Origin: Enterococcus xiangfangensis
GTDB lineage: Bacteria; Bacillota; Bacilli; Lactobacillales; Enterococcaceae
DNA: 64,000 nucleotides
Direction: 5' to 3'
Assembly: GCF_005405365.1 (NCBI RefSeq)
Contig: NZ_BJDX01000003.1
Span: 124,001 to 188,000, forward strand
Below the pieces are notes generated by a model that made no database searches, was not told the origin of the DNA, and was given only the letters and a program-made list of their open reading frames with translations. Below, piece after piece: positions 19,093 through 27,427 of the stretch. A program made the position numbers and the translations under genes. The first letter of the stretch is position 1. Each line of letters starts with the position of its first letter.

Positions 19093-20202
19093 ATGGCAGA
19101 TGTAAAAAACAAAAAAGAGTATGAAAAAGCTGTAGCGGTCTTCATTAAGGAAAAGAAACCATTAGGACAGGCAGTTTACGATGAACTGACTAACCGTTTG
19201 GCGACACCTTATGAATTAGGTGCAGAAGCGATGGATAAATTGATCCAAAAAGTTGAGGATGCTGGAATCAGTGTTGTTGATGAAAATGGTGATCCATCGA
19301 AAGCTAGTTTGAAACAAAACGAAGCGACTGCAAAAGCCGCGCAAAAAGAAGATTTATCAGCCCCAACTGGTGTCAAAATCAATGACCCAGTTCGTATGTA
19401 TTTAAAAGAAATCGGCCGTGTGTCATTGTTGACAGCGGAAGAAGAAGTTGAACTGGCTTTGTTGATTGAACAAGGTGACCAAGAAGCGAAACAACGTTTA
19501 GCAGAAGCAAACTTGCGTTTAGTTGTAAGTATCGCCAAACGCTATGTCGGTCGTGGAATGCAATTTCTTGATTTGATCCAAGAAGGAAATATGGGTTTAA
19601 TGAAAGCTGTTGAAAAATTTGATTACCGTAAAGGATTCAAATTCTCAACATATGCGACATGGTGGATCCGCCAAGCGATCACCCGCGCCATTGCCGACCA
19701 AGCTCGGACGATTCGAATCCCCGTTCATATGGTCGAAACGATCAATAAATTGATTCGTGTGCAACGTCAATTACTGCAAGACTTAGGACGCGAACCAACA
19801 CCAGAAGAAATTGGTGCCGAAATGGACTTGCCGACAGAAAAAGTTCGTGAGATTTTGAAAATCGCACAAGAACCTGTTTCTTTAGAAACACCGATTGGTG
19901 AAGAAGATGATTCTCATTTAGGAGATTTCATTGAAGACCAAGAAGCAACGAGTCCTGCAGAACATGCGGCCTCAGAAATGTTGAAAGAACAGTTGGAAGA
20001 CGTACTAGATACATTGACTGACCGTGAAGAAAATGTTTTGCGCCTTCGTTTTGGTTTAGACGATGGCAGAACTAGAACATTAGAGGAAGTCGGTCGCGTA
20101 TTTGGTGTTACCCGTGAACGGATTCGTCAAATTGAAGCGAAAGCTTTAAGAAAATTACGCCACCCATCACGTTCAAAACAATTGAAAGACTTTTTAGAAT
20201 AA
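19093..20202 (+). CDS. rpoD: Primary sigma factor RpoD/SigA
   Basis: 369 residues. It directs RNA polymerase to housekeeping promoters. Region 1.2 starts around [17 protein letters not shown] (about 98-114). Region 2 includes [22 protein letters not shown] and the -10 recognition helix [14 protein letters not shown]. Region 4.2 near the C-terminus has [30 protein letters not shown]. Length is normal for Firmicutes. The ATG follows AAAGGGG. Operon with dnaG. Confidence 0.98.
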   Translation: MADVKNKKEYEKAVAVFIKEKKPLGQAVYDELTNRLATPYELGAEAMDKLIQKVEDAGISVVDENGDPSKASLKQNEATAKAAQKEDLSAPTGVKINDPVRMYLKEIGRVSLLTAEEEVELALLIEQGDQEAKQRLAEANLRLVVSIAKRYVGRGMQFLDLIQEGNMGLMKAVEKFDYRKGFKFSTYATWWIRQAITRAIADQARTIRIPVHMVETINKLIRVQRQLLQDLGREPTPEEIGAEMDLPTEKVREILKIAQEPVSLETPIGEEDDSHLGDFIEDQEATSPAEHAASEMLKEQLEDVLDTLTDREENVLRLRFGLDDGRTRTLEEVGRVFGVTRERIRQIEAKALRKLRHPSRSKQLKDFLE

Positions 20203-20207
20203 AATGG

Positions 20208-20240
20208 ACTCTTCGAGAATTTTTCTCGGAGAGTTTTTTT
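20208..20240 (+). terminator. Intrinsic terminator after rpoD
   Basis: ACTCTTCGAGAA (20208-20219) pairs with TTCTCGGAGAGT (20223-20234), followed by seven T. Confidence 0.93.
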
Positions 20241-20402
20241 ATGGATTTTCTTTAGAAAATGGAAGAATGATCGTACTACGTTTAACAAAGCCCATTGATT
20301 TCTGAGAAGCGGGTACCAAAATGTTTGCGGGAACGGTTGAATCTAGCTGGTATAAGAGTGGAATTGAATTTATTATTTTTGATTAATTCATTTGAAATTT
20401 GC

Positions 20403-20431
20403 TTGGAACATCTTGGGACATATGATAGATT
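20403..20431 (+). promoter_or_regulatory. Probable mapZ promoter
   Basis: TTGGAA (20403-20408), 17-nt spacer, TAGATT (20426-20431) with TGA in front of the -10. It lies 35 nt before the TTG start chosen for mapZ. Confidence 0.6.
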
Positions 20432-20465
20432 AAAGCATATGATTGAAAAAAAGGAGCCGATTTCA

Positions 20466-22127
20466 TTGCGAAAATGCCCTAACTGTGAATATGAACCAGT
20501 CGATGGACGGACAACTTGTCCAAGGTGCGGCTTTTCATTGCAGTTAAACGACCAAGAAAATAATGATGATGTTGCTGATAAAAATGATACGATAGAATGG
20601 TCTGAATTGGCTGACTTGCCAATTGGATCTGTCCAACAAATGTTTAAAGATAACGAGGATAAAATGAAAGAAGAAAATTCAAAGAAAACAACAGAAGAAT
20701 CTCCAGAGTTAAATCCGATCTTAGCGAAATATATTCGTGAGCATAAAGAAGGTCAAGATTCTCTTGAAACTCCAGAAGTTTCAGAAATTGAAGAGCCAGA
20801 AAATGAAGCAGTTGCTGAATCCGAAGCGATTGAAGAAGTTTCAGAAAAAACGGTTTCTGCTGATCAAAATACAGAACCAGAAAAAGTATCAGAAACCCTT
20901 TCTGTAAGCGATGAAACAGCAATCGAAAAAGAAAATTCGGATGAGGATGAACTCGCAACTTCAGCTAAAGCGGCTGATTTAACTACTCCAGCAGAGCCGG
21001 AAAAAACGGAAGAAGCCAAGCCGGTCAGCGAAGAAACTGCTGAAGTTTCCAACAATGGAGAAATACCGCCAGAGGAACCTCAAGCTTCAAAGAACTCTCC
21101 TAAGAAAAGCCGGAAAAAACTTTATGTCACGTTAGCTGCTATTGCCGTTTTAGGTGCAGGCGGCGGGTATTATTTCCATGCAAAAGAAGTGGAAGCACAA
21201 CGGATTGAAACGGTCAAAAAGGAAAACAAAGCACTTGATTCGCTTGAAGAAAACATCGCTAGTTATTACACCGATGATCAGCAGACATTCCTTGTTGCGG
21301 ATAAAGTAGCGCTTAATACGAGTAAAATTGACGAAGAATTGGCTCATTATAAAGACAATGACCGATACGACGAGTTGAAAAAAGCATACGATAAATTAGT
21401 AGATAAACAAACTGCTGAACATTCGGTCGATCAATTGTTCACCGATACTGCGATCAATGGTGATAAAATTGTCGAAAAACCGCTATTAAAAGCGGCAGAA
21501 CCAGTTGATCTGACGATTGAAACAGGTGACAAGAAATTTGATCAGTTGCTGAATCAGGCAATCAATAACGCAAAAGATCAATATACTAAAATAGAAGCGG
21601 CTAAAAAAGCCGTGGATGGTTTGTTAAAAGACGGGAAGGTCAACGAGTCAGTCACTCGATCACAATATACGGCGGCTAACAATGCAGTGAAAGCAGTCGC
21701 AAACCAAGGGCTGATCAAAACTCAAAAAGATGAGTTGGTTAAAGTCGATCAACTGTTGAAAGACAAAGAAAAGAAAGCCGCTGATGAAAAGGCAGCAGCA
21801 GAAAAAGCGGCACAAGAAAAAGCCGCTCAAGCAGCACAGACTGAAAATTCTACTAGCCAAGCAGGCGACACAAGCAGTGATGCCTATACTTGGGCACCCG
21901 GGGTTCAAGAAAAAGTGATCCAGACGTGTATCTCACGTGGATATATCGTAGAAGGCGGCTATAGCTTGGAACCGGTAAAAGTTGAAAATGGCGAAGGCTA
22001 CTATAATTTGTACGCTACTTCAAATCGTGCATCATTGACAAAAGGCTATTCAGATTCTGACTTGCCGATGTATCTAGTAACAATCAACTGTAAAACTGGT
22101 TGGTTCAAGGGCAATGGTCCAAATTAA
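20466..22127 (+). CDS. mapZ: Division-site positioning protein MapZ (LocZ) with N-terminal zinc ribbon
   Basis: 553 residues, TTG start after AAGGAG. In streptococci and enterococci MapZ marks mid-cell ahead of FtsZ. A zinc ribbon (Cys4, Cys7, Cys18, Cys21) opens the protein. Residues about 47-95, LADLPIGSVQQMFKDN through NPILAKYIREH, resemble the conserved cytoplasmic MapZ motif that contacts FtsZ and is regulated by phosphorylation. A long acidic Glu/Ser/Thr region follows, then one membrane helix (about 218-237), an extracellular helical domain, a Lys/Ala-rich linker, and a C-terminal domain (about 476-553, GYIVEGGYSLEPV to the end) like the peptidoglycan-binding MapZ domain. Identification rests on architecture plus short motif resemblance; a generic zinc-ribbon surface protein is the alternative. 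Confidence 0.78.
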   Translation: MRKCPNCEYEPVDGRTTCPRCGFSLQLNDQENNDDVADKNDTIEWSELADLPIGSVQQMFKDNEDKMKEENSKKTTEESPELNPILAKYIREHKEGQDSLETPEVSEIEEPENEAVAESEAIEEVSEKTVSADQNTEPEKVSETLSVSDETAIEKENSDEDELATSAKAADLTTPAEPEKTEEAKPVSEETAEVSNNGEIPPEEPQASKNSPKKSRKKLYVTLAAIAVLGAGGGYYFHAKEVEAQRIETVKKENKALDSLEENIASYYTDDQQTFLVADKVALNTSKIDEELAHYKDNDRYDELKKAYDKLVDKQTAEHSVDQLFTDTAINGDKIVEKPLLKAAEPVDLTIETGDKKFDQLLNQAINNAKDQYTKIEAAKKAVDGLLKDGKVNESVTRSQYTAANNAVKAVANQGLIKTQKDELVKVDQLLKDKEKKAADEKAAAEKAAQEKAAQAAQTENSTSQAGDTSSDAYTWAPGVQEKVIQTCISRGYIVEGGYSLEPVKVENGEGYYNLYATSNRASLTKGYSDSDLPMYLVTINCKTGWFKGNGPN

Positions 22128-22140
22128 ATCAAGTCACAGC

Positions 22141-22170
22141 AGCTGGGAAGAAGCGTCTTCCCAGCTTTGC
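22141..22170 (+). terminator. Hairpin after mapZ
   Basis: AGCTGGGAAG (22141-22150) pairs perfectly with CTTCCCAGCT (22157-22166). The T run after it is short, so termination may be partial. Confidence 0.6.
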
Positions 22171-22267
22171 CAGTTTTAGCAAGCAAATAACTGCTTTTAT
22201 TTACTGTCGTTAATCAAGCAATGTATATTTTTATATAAAAATAGAAACAGAGATTAGGAGAAAAATT

Positions 22268-23125
22268 ATGAATGAGCTATTAGGTCAAGTGTTCACAGGA
22301 TTGATCATTGATGAAAATGAAACAATGTATTTAGTACAAAAAAATGGAGTGACTTTCCGTCTTTTAAAAGATGAGCAAGAACCCCATGAGATTGGTGAAT
22401 CGATTGAAGGTTTCGGTTACGTGAATCAGAAAAAAGAAGCGATCTTCACAACGAAGATCCCGCAAGTGCGAATCGGACATTTTGCCTTTGGTGAAGTAAC
22501 GGATGTTCGGCGTGATTTAGGAGTTTTTGTAAATATCGGTCTACCAGATAAAGATATGGTTGTTTCTTTAGATGAAATGCCAAGTATGAAAGAATTATGG
22601 CCAAAAAAAGGCGACCGCTTGATGATTAGTCTGCGAGTAGATGAAAAAGATCGGATGTGGGGTGTCTTAGCGGATGAGGCGATTTTCCATTCATTAAGTC
22701 GTGCAGGAAATTCTGAGATGCAAAATGAAAATAAAAAAGGAACGATCTATCGTTTGAAAGTAACAGGTTCTTATCTGATCACAGAAGATTTTTATATCGG
22801 ATTTGTTCATCCTTCCGAACGTTATCAAGAACCGCGATTAGGTGAAGTTGTTGAATCGCGAGTGATCGGTGTCCGGCCAGATGGTGTTTTAAATATGTCG
22901 TTAAAACCGCGTAGTTATGAAATGATTAATGATGACGCGGCGATGATCTTGACGATGTTGCAAAGAAATGCCGACCATGTATTGCCTTATTGGGATAAAT
23001 CTGCGCCAGAAGAAATCAAAGAAGCTTTTGGAATCAGTAAAGGACAGTTCAAACGTGCGATTGGTCATTTATTAAAAGAGAAATTGATCGAACAAAGTGA
23101 AAATCAAATTCGTTTAAAAGGCTAA
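22268..23125 (+). CDS. cvfB: S1-domain RNA-binding protein CvfB/YitL
   Basis: 285 residues. CvfB-type proteins have three S1-like domains and a C-terminal winged helix and bind RNA; in Staphylococcus aureus loss reduces virulence factor expression. Here the S1 segments include FAFGEVTDVRRDLGVFVNIGLPDKDMVV (about residues 75-102, split by a loop) and IGVRPDGVLNMSLK (about 200-213). The winged helix at the end contains GISKGQFKRAIGHLLKEKLI. Length is normal. ATG follows TTAGGAG. Monocistronic: mapZ hairpin upstream and a fur promoter downstream. Confidence 0.9.
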   Translation: MNELLGQVFTGLIIDENETMYLVQKNGVTFRLLKDEQEPHEIGESIEGFGYVNQKKEAIFTTKIPQVRIGHFAFGEVTDVRRDLGVFVNIGLPDKDMVVSLDEMPSMKELWPKKGDRLMISLRVDEKDRMWGVLADEAIFHSLSRAGNSEMQNENKKGTIYRLKVTGSYLITEDFYIGFVHPSERYQEPRLGEVVESRVIGVRPDGVLNMSLKPRSYEMINDDAAMILTMLQRNADHVLPYWDKSAPEEIKEAFGISKGQFKRAIGHLLKEKLIEQSENQIRLKG

Positions 23126-23137
23126 TTGAGAATGTTC

Positions 23138-23166
23138 TTGCATAAATAAAAGCGATAAACTATAAT
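23138..23166 (+). promoter_or_regulatory. fur promoter
   Basis: TTGCAT (23138-23143), 17-nt spacer, TATAAT (23161-23166). A short hairpin (AAGCGG/CCGCTT, 23177-23200) and a PerR-box-like palindrome follow before the fur start. Confidence 0.8.
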
Positions 23167-23202
23167 AATTCTAAGAAAAGCGGTGGTATCTTAGCCGCTT
23201 AT

Positions 23203-23217
23203 TTATAATTATTATAA
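23203..23217 (+). promoter_or_regulatory. PerR-box-like operator before fur
   Basis: TTATAATTATTATAA matches the Bacillus subtilis PerR box TTATAATnATTATAA at every defined position and differs from the Fur box in its outer bases. It lies between the promoter and the fur start. PerR represses fur in B. subtilis, so peroxide control of fur is a reasonable inference. No perR gene is in this window. Confidence 0.75.
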
Positions 23218-23238
23218 AATAGATGGAGGAGAGCTCTC

Positions 23239-23691
23239 TTGAACGCAATCCTAGCTTTACAAAAAACCAAAAAGCAGCTTCATGATTCTGGATTCAAGTT
23301 GACGCCTCAGCGTGAAGCAACTGTCCTTGTGTTATTGGAAAACGAAAAAGATCATTTATCAGCAGAAGAGATCTACTTTTTAGTTAAGAAAAAAAGTCCC
23401 GAGATCGGTCTAGCAACCGTTTATCGGACATTAGAGATTTTGACTGAACTGCATATCGTCAATAAAATCAGCTTTGATGACGGCTTAGCTCGTTACGATC
23501 TGCGAAAAGAAGGAGCGGAACATTTCCATCATCATCTGCTTTGTCTCGAATGCGGCAATATCGAAGAAATCGAAGAGGATCTTTTAGGCGATGTAGAGCG
23601 AGTGGTAGAATCGCGGTATCATTTTATAGTGAAGGATCATCGCTTGACTTTTCATGGTATTTGTCAAAACTGTCAAGAAAAGAAGGCATAA
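23239..23691 (+). CDS. fur: Ferric uptake regulator Fur
   Basis: 150 residues, TTG start after GGAGGAGAG. Over most of its length it is very close to B. subtilis Fur: the DNA-binding part has FKLTPQREATV and EIGLATVYRTLEIL, and the metal region has YDLRKEGAEHFHHHLLC with the His cluster. The C-terminal CxxC pairs (CLEC, CQNC) bind structural zinc. The HFHHH segment and overall similarity favour Fur over PerR and Zur. It represses iron-uptake genes when Fe(II) is plentiful. The palindrome at 23203 suggests it is itself under PerR. A terminator separates it from xerD. Confidence 0.93.
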   Translation: MNAILALQKTKKQLHDSGFKLTPQREATVLVLLENEKDHLSAEEIYFLVKKKSPEIGLATVYRTLEILTELHIVNKISFDDGLARYDLRKEGAEHFHHHLLCLECGNIEEIEEDLLGDVERVVESRYHFIVKDHRLTFHGICQNCQEKKA

Positions 23692-23733
23692 AGCTTCTAG
23701 AAAAATTCGGATTAAGTTATAATTAATTTATGT

Positions 23734-23776
23734 AGTCCCTTGGAAAGATACGTGCTATCATATCAAGGGGCTTTTT
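23734..23776 (+). terminator. Intrinsic terminator after fur
   Basis: AGTCCCTTG (23734-23742) pairs with CAAGGGGCT (23764-23772), with one G-U pair, followed by five T. Confidence 0.75.
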
Positions 23777-23804
23777 GTTATGATAAAGCGAAAGTGGTGA
23801 AAAT

Positions 23805-24695
23805 ATGGATGAACAAATAACGGAATATTTGCATTATCTATCGATCGAACGTGGACTTTCAGAAAATACTCGTATCAGTTATCAGCGCGACTTGCAACAG
23901 TACTTGTCATTTTTAACGGAACAAGGCGTAACTAGCTGGCAAGCTGTCGATCGCTATACAGTTGTGGCTTTTTTAGGAAGTTTAACTGAAGCAGGCAAGG
24001 CCTCCACTACGATCACGCGAATGATTTCTAGTTTGCGCCGTTTTCATCAATTTTTGCGTCAAGAACGCTATACAGATCATGACCCGATGCAACATATCGA
24101 CAGTCCAAAAAAAGCTCAGCGATTGCCTCAAACACTTTCATTAGCAGAAGTGGAACGGTTGATCGCAGCTCCAGATACTACTACTGATTTGGGAATTCGC
24201 GATCGTGCAATTTTGGAAGTGATGTATGCTACGGGGCTGCGCGTCAGTGAATTGATCGGCCTGAAACTTGGAGACATTCATTTAGAGATGGGTCTGTTAC
24301 AAACCATTGGTAAAGGCGACAAAGAACGGATCGTGCCTCTGGGTGATTATGCGATCCATTGGTTGGAACGGTATCTGTCAGAAGTTCGCCCTTTGTTGAC
24401 TAAAAAAACACCAAATGAACCCTTTCTGTTTGTCAATAACCATGGACGCGGTATGAGCCGTCAAGGAATTTGGAAGAATTTGAAACAATATGTTATTAAA
24501 GCAGAAATTACTAAAGATGTGACCCCGCATACATTACGCCATAGTTTTGCAACACACTTGTTGGAAAATGGTGCAGACTTGCGAACGGTACAAGAACTTT
24601 TAGGTCATGCAGACATATCTACAACTCAAATCTATACCCATATCACGAAACGAAGAATGACCGAAGTTTATAAAGAATTTTTCCCACGTGCTTAA
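23805..24695 (+). CDS. xerD: Tyrosine recombinase XerD
   Basis: 296 residues. With XerC it resolves chromosome dimers at the dif site. The N-terminal core-binding domain (about 1-90) starts with the SIERGLSENTRISYQRDL region. The catalytic domain has the first Arg in ATGLRVSELIGL, the HxxR box in HTLRHSFATHLLENG, and LGHADISTTQIYTH ending with the nucleophile Tyr. Assignment as XerD rather than XerC rests on its place upstream of ribT-scpA-scpB and on the XerC candidate at 60066 beside hslVU. Starts the likely xerD-ribT-scpAB-rluB operon. Confidence 0.94.
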   Translation: MDEQITEYLHYLSIERGLSENTRISYQRDLQQYLSFLTEQGVTSWQAVDRYTVVAFLGSLTEAGKASTTITRMISSLRRFHQFLRQERYTDHDPMQHIDSPKKAQRLPQTLSLAEVERLIAAPDTTTDLGIRDRAILEVMYATGLRVSELIGLKLGDIHLEMGLLQTIGKGDKERIVPLGDYAIHWLERYLSEVRPLLTKKTPNEPFLFVNNHGRGMSRQGIWKNLKQYVIKAEITKDVTPHTLRHSFATHLLENGADLRTVQELLGHADISTTQIYTHITKRRMTEVYKEFFPRA

Positions 24696-24709
24696 TAGGA
24701 GGAGAAAGA

Positions 24710-25069
24710 ATGCTTACACAATACCGAAAAAATCAACGAAAGATTGCGATGGGTCTGTTGAGTTTTCATGAGAATTTGAAAGATCAGCAGCATTTATTAA
24801 AAGAAATCGATACATATGAAGCAGATGATCGCTATCAACTTTATTGTTATTATGATGAAGGTTCTGATAATGTCCAAGGGGTGATTGGGATCAGCCAGTT
24901 GGAAGATAATGAAATCATGGTGCATGATATCAGCTTAAATCCATCTTATCGCGGAGAAGGCATCAGCATGACTATGATGAAAGAACTTCAAGCGCTGTAT
25001 CCAGAGCAAAAAATTATCGGTACACCGGCTACGTCTGCTTTTTTAGCAAAATGGCAGGAACATAAGTGA
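24710..25069 (+). CDS. ribT: RibT-like GNAT acetyltransferase
   Basis: 119 residues. Similar to B. subtilis RibT, with the start MLTQYRKNQRKIAMGLLSF and the acetyl-CoA loop region ISLNPSYRGEGISMTMMKEL (about 77-96), the R-G-E-G part taking the place of the usual QxxGxG/A. The acceptor is unknown. In B. subtilis ribT ends the riboflavin operon; here it lies between xerD and scpA, although an FMN riboswitch occurs 2 kb downstream. AGGAGG precedes the ATG, 14 nt after xerD. Confidence 0.85.
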   Translation: MLTQYRKNQRKIAMGLLSFHENLKDQQHLLKEIDTYEADDRYQLYCYYDEGSDNVQGVIGISQLEDNEIMVHDISLNPSYRGEGISMTMMKELQALYPEQKIIGTPATSAFLAKWQEHK

Positions 25070-25076
25070 GGATAAG

Positions 25077-25823
25077 ATGGAAGCAATTAGTTTAAAATTA
25101 GACGTTTTTGAAGGTCCGCTGGATTTGTTGCTGCATTTGATCCAACAGTTAGAGATCGATATTTACGATATTCCCATTGCTGAAGTAACTGGTCAATACT
25201 TGGATTTTATTCATGCGATGAAGACCTTAGAGCTAGAAGTTGCGGGTGAGTATTTAGTAATGGCGGCAACACTGATGTCGATCAAAAGCCAATTACTTTT
25301 ACCAAAACAAGAACTGGAATTTGAATATGCAGACGATGAAGGAGAAGATCCACGGGATGCATTGGTTCAGCAGTTGTTAGAATATCGAAAATATAAATAT
25401 GCTGCTTCGGTCTTGTCGGAAAAAGAACAAGAAAGAAGCTTATTTTATACTAAAGCTCCAATGGATCTTTCTGAGTATGAAACGGAGATTTTGCCATTAC
25501 CTAAAAATCAATTGAACACCATTGATTTATTTTTGGCGCTCCATGATGTCTTGAAACGTAAGCGAGATGAGCAGCCGATTGAAACGACCATTGCGAATGA
25601 GACCCTTACTGTTGACCAAAAAGTAACGGAGATTGATAGACGTTTGGCTAAGTTATCCGAAGGCGAAGGTCTGACATTGGAGTCGTTGTTTGTGCAACAC
25701 ACAAAAGATGAATTGATCACGACTTTTATGGCGTTGTTGGAACTAATGAAAAATGGTCGTGCGCTAGCCACGCAGGAAGAAACATATGCACCAATTTTAA
25801 TTTTTAAAGGAGTCATTGCATGA
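25077..25823 (+). CDS. scpA: Segregation and condensation protein ScpA
   Basis: 248 residues. ScpA is the kleisin that bridges the SMC heads. The N-terminal motif KLDVFEGPLDLLLHLI contacts the SMC neck, and the acidic middle region and C-terminal winged helix (TLESLFVQHTKDELITTFMALLELMKNG) contact the SMC head. GAGGAT precedes the ATG, and the stop overlaps the scpB start by 4 nt (ATGA), indicating coupled translation. Confidence 0.96.
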   Translation: MEAISLKLDVFEGPLDLLLHLIQQLEIDIYDIPIAEVTGQYLDFIHAMKTLELEVAGEYLVMAATLMSIKSQLLLPKQELEFEYADDEGEDPRDALVQQLLEYRKYKYAASVLSEKEQERSLFYTKAPMDLSEYETEILPLPKNQLNTIDLFLALHDVLKRKRDEQPIETTIANETLTVDQKVTEIDRRLAKLSEGEGLTLESLFVQHTKDELITTFMALLELMKNGRALATQEETYAPILIFKGVIA

Positions 25824-26401
25824 ATCCACTCAGTCAAATTGAAGCGATGCTTTTTGTAGTAGGTGAAGAAGGAATCGGGCTAGAAGAACTCGCCTTTACA
25901 TTAGATCGCCCGATACCAGAAATTTATCAAGAGATAATCGATTTAAAGAAAATATATGAAGAAAATGCTGCCTCGGCACTAACGATTTTAGAGGTCGGCA
26001 ATCATTTTATTTTAAGCACTAAAAAAGAATTTGCGCCATTGCTGAAGGAATTTGCCCATTCACCTATGGCCAACCGGTTAAGCCAAGCGGCGTTAGAAAC
26101 ACTTTCGATTATTGCATACAAACAACCAGTGACTCGTTCTGAAATTGATGAGTTGCGTGGGGTGCAGTCAAGCGGGGCAGTCCAGACGTTAGTTGCGCGG
26201 CAATTGATAGAAGAAAAGGGCCGAGTGGATGGTCCGGGTCGTGCGATATTGTACGGAACAAGTGCGTATTTTATGGATTATTTTGGGTTGAAAGACATCA
26301 AAGAATTACCAGATGTTCAAAAAATGGAAGAAGATCTAGCAGATGACGAAGAACCTTTGGATCTGTATTATGATCGCTTTAAAGAAGAGGATGAACAATA
26401 A
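25820..26401 (+). CDS. scpB: Segregation and condensation protein ScpB
   Basis: 193 residues. ScpB forms a dimer of two winged-helix domains that binds the middle of ScpA. Diagnostic segments are QAALETLSIIAYKQPVTRSEIDELRGV (about 89-115, second winged helix) and the preceding LSTKKEFAPLLKEF. The acidic tail after residue 165 is probably disordered. It overlaps scpA by 4 nt and ends directly before rluB. Confidence 0.96.
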   Translation: MNPLSQIEAMLFVVGEEGIGLEELAFTLDRPIPEIYQEIIDLKKIYEENAASALTILEVGNHFILSTKKEFAPLLKEFAHSPMANRLSQAALETLSIIAYKQPVTRSEIDELRGVQSSGAVQTLVARQLIEEKGRVDGPGRAILYGTSAYFMDYFGLKDIKELPDVQKMEEDLADDEEPLDLYYDRFKEEDEQ

Positions 26402-27118
26402 ATGGAGAGATTGCAAAAAGTTATCGCCCATGCCGGAATCGCGTCACGCCGCAAAGCTGAAGAATACATCACTGGCGGACGCGTACAAGTAAATGGCGAA
26501 GTTGTCAAAGAACTAGGAACAAAAGTCGGCAAGAAAGATCTTGTAGAAGTCGACGGTGTACCGATTTATCAAGAAGAGCCGGTCTATTATTTATTTTATA
26601 AACCGCGCGGAGTTATCTCGGCAGTTGCTGATGATAAAAAGCGAAAAGTTGTAACGGATTATTTTGCCCAAGTACCGGAACGAATTTATCCAGTCGGTCG
26701 GTTAGATTATGATACATCAGGTATTTTACTGTTGACCAATGACGGTGATTTTTCTCAAAAATTGGCCCATCCGAAACATCAGATTGATAAAGTTTATGTG
26801 GCAAAAGTAAAAGGTTATGCAGAAAAAAGAACACTATTGCCATTAACTAAAGGTATTCGGATCGAAGGTAAGAAGACCGCACCCGCTCGTTTTGAAATAC
26901 TTTCTACTGATAAAAAGGCAGAAACAAGTATCGTTGAATTGACGATTCATGAAGGCCGCAATCACCAAGTCAAAAATATGTTGGCGGCTGTCGGCTTGCC
27001 GGTTCAAAAATTAAAACGAGAACGCTATGGTGATTTGACCTTGCAAGGGCTGCGTCCTGGGGAATATCGACGTTTGAATACGAAAGAAATCCACTCGCTA
27101 TTAAACCAATCAAAATAA
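26402..27118 (+). CDS. rluB: 23S rRNA pseudouridine synthase RluB
   Basis: 238 residues. It modifies uridine near position 2605 (E. coli numbering) of 23S rRNA. An S4 RNA-binding domain opens the protein (ERLQKVIAHAGIASRRKAEEYI). The catalytic motif YPVGRLDYDTSGILLLTNDG (about 98-117) contains the essential Asp, and the C-terminal IHEGRNHQVKNML is the RsuA-family signature. The start abuts the scpB stop, so it depends on scpB translation. RluB and the related RsuA/RluE are distinguished by synteny after scpB. Confidence 0.93.
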   Translation: MERLQKVIAHAGIASRRKAEEYITGGRVQVNGEVVKELGTKVGKKDLVEVDGVPIYQEEPVYYLFYKPRGVISAVADDKKRKVVTDYFAQVPERIYPVGRLDYDTSGILLLTNDGDFSQKLAHPKHQIDKVYVAKVKGYAEKRTLLPLTKGIRIEGKKTAPARFEILSTDKKAETSIVELTIHEGRNHQVKNMLAAVGLPVQKLKRERYGDLTLQGLRPGEYRRLNTKEIHSLLNQSK

Positions 27119-27132
27119 TCAGAGTTATTTAC

Positions 27133-27161
27133 TTGTATTTTGGAAGTAAACTTGCTATAGT
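27133..27161 (+). promoter_or_regulatory. Promoter of the FMN-riboswitch/ribU unit
   Basis: TTGTAT (27133-27138), 17-nt spacer, TATAGT (27156-27161) preceded by TGC. The riboswitch begins about 30 nt later. Confidence 0.75.
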
Positions 27162-27188
27162 GTGCTTACAATAAAAAAATAATTTAAG

Positions 27189-27305
27189 GTTCGTCTTCAG
27201 GGGCAGGGTGAAAATCCCGACCGGCGGTGATAGTCCGCGAACTGCGCAAGCAGCCGATTCGGTGCAATTCCGATACCGACAGTACAGTCTGGATAAAGAA
27301 GATAG
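27189..27305 (+). promoter_or_regulatory. FMN riboswitch (RFN element)
   Basis: Conserved RFN blocks appear in order: TCTTCAGGGGCAGGG, CCCGACCGGCGGT, CGCAAGCAGCC, GATTCGGTGCAATTCCGA, CCGACAGTACAGTCTGGAT and the closing GAAGA that pairs with TCTTC. It senses flavin mononucleotide and precedes ribU with a terminator in between, so it should switch off riboflavin uptake when FMN is plentiful. Confidence 0.97.
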
Positions 27306-27335
27306 GGCTTATTTGAGTAAGATTGTATTCAAGTA

Positions 27336-27370
27336 ACTCTATGCTTTTTTCTGAAGCATAGAGTTTTTTT
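27336..27370 (+). terminator. Expression-platform terminator of the FMN riboswitch
   Basis: ACTCTATGCT (27336-27345) pairs with AGCATAGAGT (27355-27364), followed by a run of T. It lies 30 nt after the aptamer and 58 nt before ribU. Confidence 0.93.
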
Positions 27371-27427
27371 GTGTAAAATCTCGCTTAAATAGTTCGATGA
27401 AGATGTTTCCGAAACGGAGGATTTCAG

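Noticed and set aside
23239-23691. PerR rather than Fur, because of the adjacent PerR box
   Set aside because: The protein follows B. subtilis Fur closely, including the HFHHH segment; the box is more likely the site of a PerR encoded elsewhere.
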